A stretch of DNA of 64,000 nucleotides. It comes from Streblospio benedicti. Its lineage: Eukaryota; Annelida; Polychaeta; Spionida; Spionidae. Shown piece by piece: positions 59,990 to 64,000 of the stretch (positions are counted from its first letter, which is position 1; each line of letters begins with the position of its first letter). The position numbers and the translations under genes are program-made. Location of the stretch: NCBI GenBank assembly GCA_019095985.1, contig CM032660.1, positions 14,901,020 through 14,965,019 of the forward strand, written 5' to 3'. The notes below the pieces were generated by a model, which saw only the letters and a list, made by a program, of their open reading frames with translations, made no database searches and was not told the origin of the DNA.

Positions 59990-62023
59990 CTGATCAGGAA
60001 ATAATTTTAACAATCTGTTAATGTAAGGCACTTAATCAATTCCTAAACATTATTCTAACGTTTACGTTAGCTAATCAAATCCTGAGTATATCACTTTAAA
60101 TAGTTCTTTATATATACAGGAGGGGATACACTATTATTGTAGATAGATATTAGCGTTCTTTACGTCATGACAGGAATTATATGACAATACCAATAACGAC
60201 CCATGTTAGTTACGTGTATTATTACGATCATATCCTAGTGTGAGGAACACTGTTTGTAATTACACTGGCTGAATTTATCCTGTTTTCTCCCATCGCGATA
60301 TGTAATTAACACAGGCGTCAGCCAGATCGAAACAAACATGACAAGTGTGCTCGGAAATCTTAGTCTCGCTGGCAAACAGTGGACTCCCAAGTACGGATAG
60401 CAGTCTATATTAATTACTAGTAGGCCTATATGAATGTACGCATGTAAGATATTTCTAGAGCGATTTCAACTCATCAGTGCATGTATAAAGCCACGGGCAC
60501 AGCCGGCAATGGGGGCATTTTGACCGCACGGTTCTCTCAGGGGTGTGGTGTCTACGGGTGTTTTAATTGCTTCATGCAGGGAAAACCGTAATGCTATGGG
60601 CACAACCGGCAGTGTTGACATGGTAGCAGTGCGCTTTCTGTTTCCACGTCTGCGGATTTTTATAAAAGACTATACTTGCCCGGTACTTGCCAGTGTGTCG
60701 ACAGTACTGACGCCGCACAGTGTGACTTCTACCACAGATCATGGATACATAATCCATGCTTTTGTGAACGGCTTCACTATGTGCATGTACTGAATAAGTA
60801 CTGGCAAAGTACCGTGTCAGTGCTGCTTCATCAGTATGCTGCTTCATTACTGATGAAGCGTGGAAGCAGCAATATCGAGGCAATGGAGGACGTTTAACAT
60901 GTCAAACCTTTGCTACGTACCCGTACTGCTTCTGACAACGTACGCCCACCTCACTGCAGTTTTTTTGGCAGTAGAGAGTTACGGTTACGCTTCGGTTAGA
61001 TCTCGGTTTTTATCCGCTAAACTCGAACCGAGCTCGGTTAATGTGACATGGCGTTTGGTGTGCACTTTACCTTATACAAACAGGTGTTCTATGAATTACA
61101 CAATGTGTGGGTGTGCGTCGCAAACGCAGTGCTAATTATTTGTCTCTAGTGCACAAAACTAAAATAACGATATATACCCAAGAAAAGGCGTGCTTTAAGG
61201 TCTACATGTATGTCCGCCACAATAAAGTTCATTGTTGCATGTTTATGAGTTACAACTATGTAACGAGTGCACCAACTCTTTGTGTTTGCTGTCTGACTGC
61301 CTTGAATCTACATTTTATTGAAGATTCCCATCATAGTGAGAAATAGCTTCCTGGAAGTAGCACTTTAATTGGACCAAAGTAAACATACACTCATAATTAT
61401 CAAGTATTTATTTGAAATCGAACAATCGATTGAATATGTAGCCAGACGACTCTACATCAACACCAGGTCATTGGCAGCATCCTTTTCACACTTTATGGCC
61501 TTTCTCAACTCGATGGGGATTACACGACAAAACACAACCATGGCACAGACGTGTTTTTTCCAATCGACATTAGCGTTTAACGTATTAGGTGTCACGAAGC
61601 AGTGTGCAACTGTTTAGAGATGAGTTTTCTCAACACCCATCTCCCGACCCAACCGGGAATCGAAACCACGACCTTCTGATCACGAGTCCAACTACCTGTT
61701 TACTCGGCCACAGGAGCTCAGTCGGGATGAACGTCTTGTGATACGGCTTGTGATACGGCATCTAGACAATTTGCAAAGTTTAAAGGTCAAATGGTATTGG
61801 ATATAATATTCATTCTATAAACACGTATGTTCAGAGAAATACACATAAATGCACAAAACTCACGGAATTTGTGATGCAGCTTTAGTGTGACATAGGCGAA
61901 AGATGAAACACTAATATAACAAGCATATTTTTCTACGCAACTTTTAACAATCAGCATAATCGTCCTTTAATAGATTATTATTTATTATCTATTTATTAAT
62001 TGACATCTGGTACAAAACAACAG
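59990..62023. other. Intergenic or intronic, no gene seen
   Basis: It contains small inverted repeats around 60678-60870 (GGTACTTGCCAGT / AGTACTGGCAAAGTACC, and GCTTCATCAGTA / TACTGATGAAGC) and a tRNA-like unit at 61648-61718. The missing exons of the 59848-59989 gene may lie here or beyond the gap. Confidence 0.4.
61648..61718 (-). repeat. tRNA-like pol III unit (SINE head or tRNA relic)
   Basis: Read on the minus strand it has TGGCCGAGT (A-box-like), then GTTGGACTCGTGATC, then GTTTCGATTCCCGG (B-box-like). Each box has about one mismatch, and I cannot fold a clean acceptor stem, so a SINE head or decayed tRNA is more likely than a working tRNA. Confidence 0.5.
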
Positions 62024-62123
62024 NNNNNNNNNNNNNNNNNNNNNNNNNNNNNNNNNNNNNNNNNNNNNNNNNNNNNNNNNNNNNNNNNNNNNNNNNNNNN
62101 NNNNNNNNNNNNNNNNNNNNNNN
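62024..62123. other. Assembly gap (100 N)
   Basis: Exactly 100 N bases, the usual placeholder for a gap of unknown length. Confidence 1.
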
Positions 62124-63251
62124 TGGGAAAATTGGTACCACAAAGAAGGACAAAATGATTTATGTTCTATTACTTAGAGGGACTCAAAGTATTGTTGAAA
62201 AGCCTTGGTGGACATTCCAATCTGGTAGCTTTAATATTCTATGAGCAATTTTAAGATTACAGGTTCGATTCTTTAAAAAAGTGATTGTTTTGGCTGAATA
62301 TGGTAATATTCAAACCATTTATTGATAGTTCATAACTTTAAATGGTCAACCACACATACTAGTATACTTATATTAAGTAAAAATCATAAGTTGGTAAAAA
62401 TGTATTCATTTTTTTTTAAAATAATTCTCAAAATATGATGGTAACTACCCTCGTTTTGAAGTTCCAGTTGGCTGTTTGTACACCGCATAGATGCAAGTAT
62501 GTTGTAAACATTGCTACAAATACCCCATGCACATTATTAACCTACCTACAGATACACTGGATCTATACAAATAGATTTGAAGACAAATATGCAACCCCTA
62601 CCCCCAAATTCATATTTATTCAGGGATGCCAAGTTGTTTCGATAAAAAATAGTAGCATCAAGGGTAAAAAACATTATTTTTTGTTAAAAAATAGTAGCAT
62701 ATTTTCTCATAATTTATGTTGAACAAGGGGTCTACTTACATGTTTTTGCATTGATTCATTGACTATGCATCATTTATGAATGAAATAAAATATAAAATAA
62801 CATGTTTTTGTTTTTGAATTTAAACTTTTATTCATCTATACGCCACATCAATCATTCAATGTGACATAGAAGTCAAAGAACACGTCAAAAATCATCATTC
62901 ATTTACCAATAATTGGTTACAAATCTGAAACATATTTACATATAAACATATTCAGTCAAGTCAATAAGAAGGCCTGTTCTTCTTGTTTTATGGTGTATTT
63001 ATGACTCTGAAGTATGAGTCACAACATCTACCTGATCAACTTGCAGCAACCGCATCACCTGACCTGACACATCCACACCATGGAGCTCATCATTTCACTA
63101 TACTTTGTTGTGTAATCCGATAAATACTTTTGGCTCGAGGGTCGCTTTTTGACCGGCATTTTCAAATTTTTTTTAACAAATTTCTGAAAGAATTGACATG
63201 AACAACCACCATTTTGATTCTGACCTATTTCGCTATCGTACAGCGCCTGTG

Positions 63252-63354
63252 ATTGGACGAAATCGAATGCTTTTATTGCGCAACACGACTTTAGACCAAT
63301 CAGCGCTCAGTTTATAAACCGGCGATGGCACAATTTCACAAATCTCGTTCAGTC
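63252..63354 (+). promoter_or_regulatory. Candidate pol II promoter inside the hAT-like element
   Basis: An inverted CCAAT box (ATTGG, 63252-63256), a direct CCAAT box (63296-63300), a TATAAA (63313-63318) and an initiator-like TCAGTC (63349-63354) occur in the usual order. The initiator is about 38 bp from the TATA box, slightly farther than typical. Confidence 0.5.
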
Positions 63355-63368
63355 TCGCCGAATCCAAG

Positions 63369-63391
63369 ATGGCCGAGAAACGGCGAGAAAG
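63369..63391 (+). CDS. Short first coding exon in the hAT-like element
   Basis: ATG in a good context (CCAAGATGG), reading MAEKRRER, meets a donor (GAAAG/GTAATT) after 23 bases. It is plausibly the remnant first exon of the element's lost transposase or of a captured host gene. No partner exon follows before the element's end. Confidence 0.35.
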
Positions 63392-63793
63392 GTAATTTTT
63401 CAAAGAAATTTGTACGATTTTTGTCAATTTACGGCGATATAGGCAGGTTTTTTACCAATCGATATACGTATTCGATTGCCCCCTAATACCAGTATTTTGA
63501 CATAAATCACCATGCCCGTAATGACCCCTAAAAAATCGTAAACTACGGGCAAAATCGTAGCACTTGGCATCCCTGTTTATTGCAAACCGTATAATTTCTG
63601 TACCAGTGAGCATTCGTCCAGTGATAGACCATTGCATGTTCAACTGAAAATTAATGTATTGGCTCCGCTACTACTCCTTATAGGACATGTGACATATGTT
63701 ATAGATAAAAACAGAAAGAGTGCAACAAGCAAAGAAGACCCAAGAAGATTTAGAACCTTCTGAAAAAAAAGACAGAAAAAGCCCGTTCCATGA

Positions 63794-64000
63794 TACCAAT
63801 ACCAATCAATTTTGTTGCCAGACTATGTGGCTGGAAGACGCTGTAATCCGGATTTGAGAGCTCCACTTGTGGTTACAACCGATAATGAAGCACAGGTAGC
63901 CTCACTAAAAAACCTGATCTGGTCTTTAGCACGTCAACAAGACACTGCTGATCAGAAGGTATGTTCCTGGACAGGGTTCAACATACAAGTAAGAGATAAT
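63794..64000 (+). CDS. Partial coding stretch at window edge, unrecognised
   Basis: Open from 63794 to the edge: PDYVAGRRCNPDLRAPLVVT, then QVASLKNLIWSLARQQDTAD and WTGFNIQVRD. Composition and continuity look coding. I recall WTGFN(I)-type blocks from lineage-expanded uncharacterised animal proteins thought to be mobile-element-linked, but this is memory, not a search. A strong donor (CAGAAG/GTATGT at 63959) offers the alternative that the exon ends there. The upstream frame is closed by a stop, so a 5' exon or decay is implied. Confidence 0.4.

Larger units (their letters stand above)
62621..63575 (+). mobile_element. hAT-like element carrying a promoter
   Basis: The ends CAGGGATGCCAAGT / ACTTGGCATCCCTG are inverted copies, with TTTATT directly on both sides. 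The CAGGG tips are typical of hAT elements, though the visible target repeat (6 bp) is shorter than the usual 8. Inside, no transposase frame is seen, but 63252-63391 looks like a pol II promoter with a first exon. Confidence 0.7.

Noticed and set aside
61648-61718. Functional tRNA gene
   Set aside because: Box A and box B each have mismatches, and I could not fold a consistent acceptor stem and anticodon arm.
1-64000. LTR retrovirus-like, Polinton-like or CRISPR features
   Set aside because: I saw no long terminal direct repeats with protease, polymerase, integrase or capsid blocks, and no regularly spaced repeat-spacer array.

Overview
The window is a gene-sparse, AT-rich stretch of an invertebrate animal genome. 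The evidence is large spliced genes with canonical GT-AG introns, metazoan-only families (MVB12, a SMYD3-type protein, an acid sphingomyelinase-like enzyme), tRNA-derived SINE-like sequence, many short inverted-repeat DNA transposon remnants, and a 100-N assembly gap. The protein flavour and repeat style fit a non-vertebrate bilaterian, possibly a deuterostome such as a hemichordate, echinoderm or lancelet, but I cannot fix the species.

Layout, left to right. 542-2690 (+) is the 3' half of an acid sphingomyelinase-like phosphodiesterase. 5203-8007 (-) is a five-exon Fcf2/DNTTIP2 pre-rRNA processing factor. 13895-20497 (-) is a complete nine-exon MVB12 (ESCRT-I subunit). 25752-27176 (-) is a single-exon CNOT2 gene, head-to-head with a twelve-exon SMYD3-like gene at 27605-37975 (+). 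42934-44316 (-) is a second single-exon CNOT2. 48004-50143 (+) is a three-exon coiled-coil protein I do not recognise. 53650-55012 (-) holds a lysine/glutamate-rich exon and a decayed tandem copy of it. 59848-59989 (-) is an orphan terminal exon. 63794-64000 (+) is the start of a partial coding stretch cut by the window edge.

The main large-scale structure is a tandem segmental duplication. Copy A (about 23027-40655) holds CNOT2a plus the SMYD3-like gene. Copy B (about 41211-47716) holds CNOT2b but has lost nearly all of the SMYD3-like gene, keeping only scraps of its intron 11 and its 3' flank. The two copies act as controls for each other: a TA-flanked miniature transposon in copy A has its intact empty site in copy B, whereas a TTAGG-flanked element is present in both and so predates the duplication.

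Repeats fill much of the rest: three copies of one TA-target MITE family, hairpin elements, a TTAA-flanked element nested in a long-TIR element, a TTA-flanked Harbinger-like MITE, a hAT-like element carrying a promoter and a short first exon, and two identical 127-bp repeats exactly 1001 bp apart. I saw no LTR retrovirus-like element, no CRISPR array and no bacterial-type operon. The genes belong to separate housekeeping pathways (rRNA processing, ESCRT sorting, mRNA deadenylation, lysine methylation, lipid hydrolysis) and do not form one functional system.
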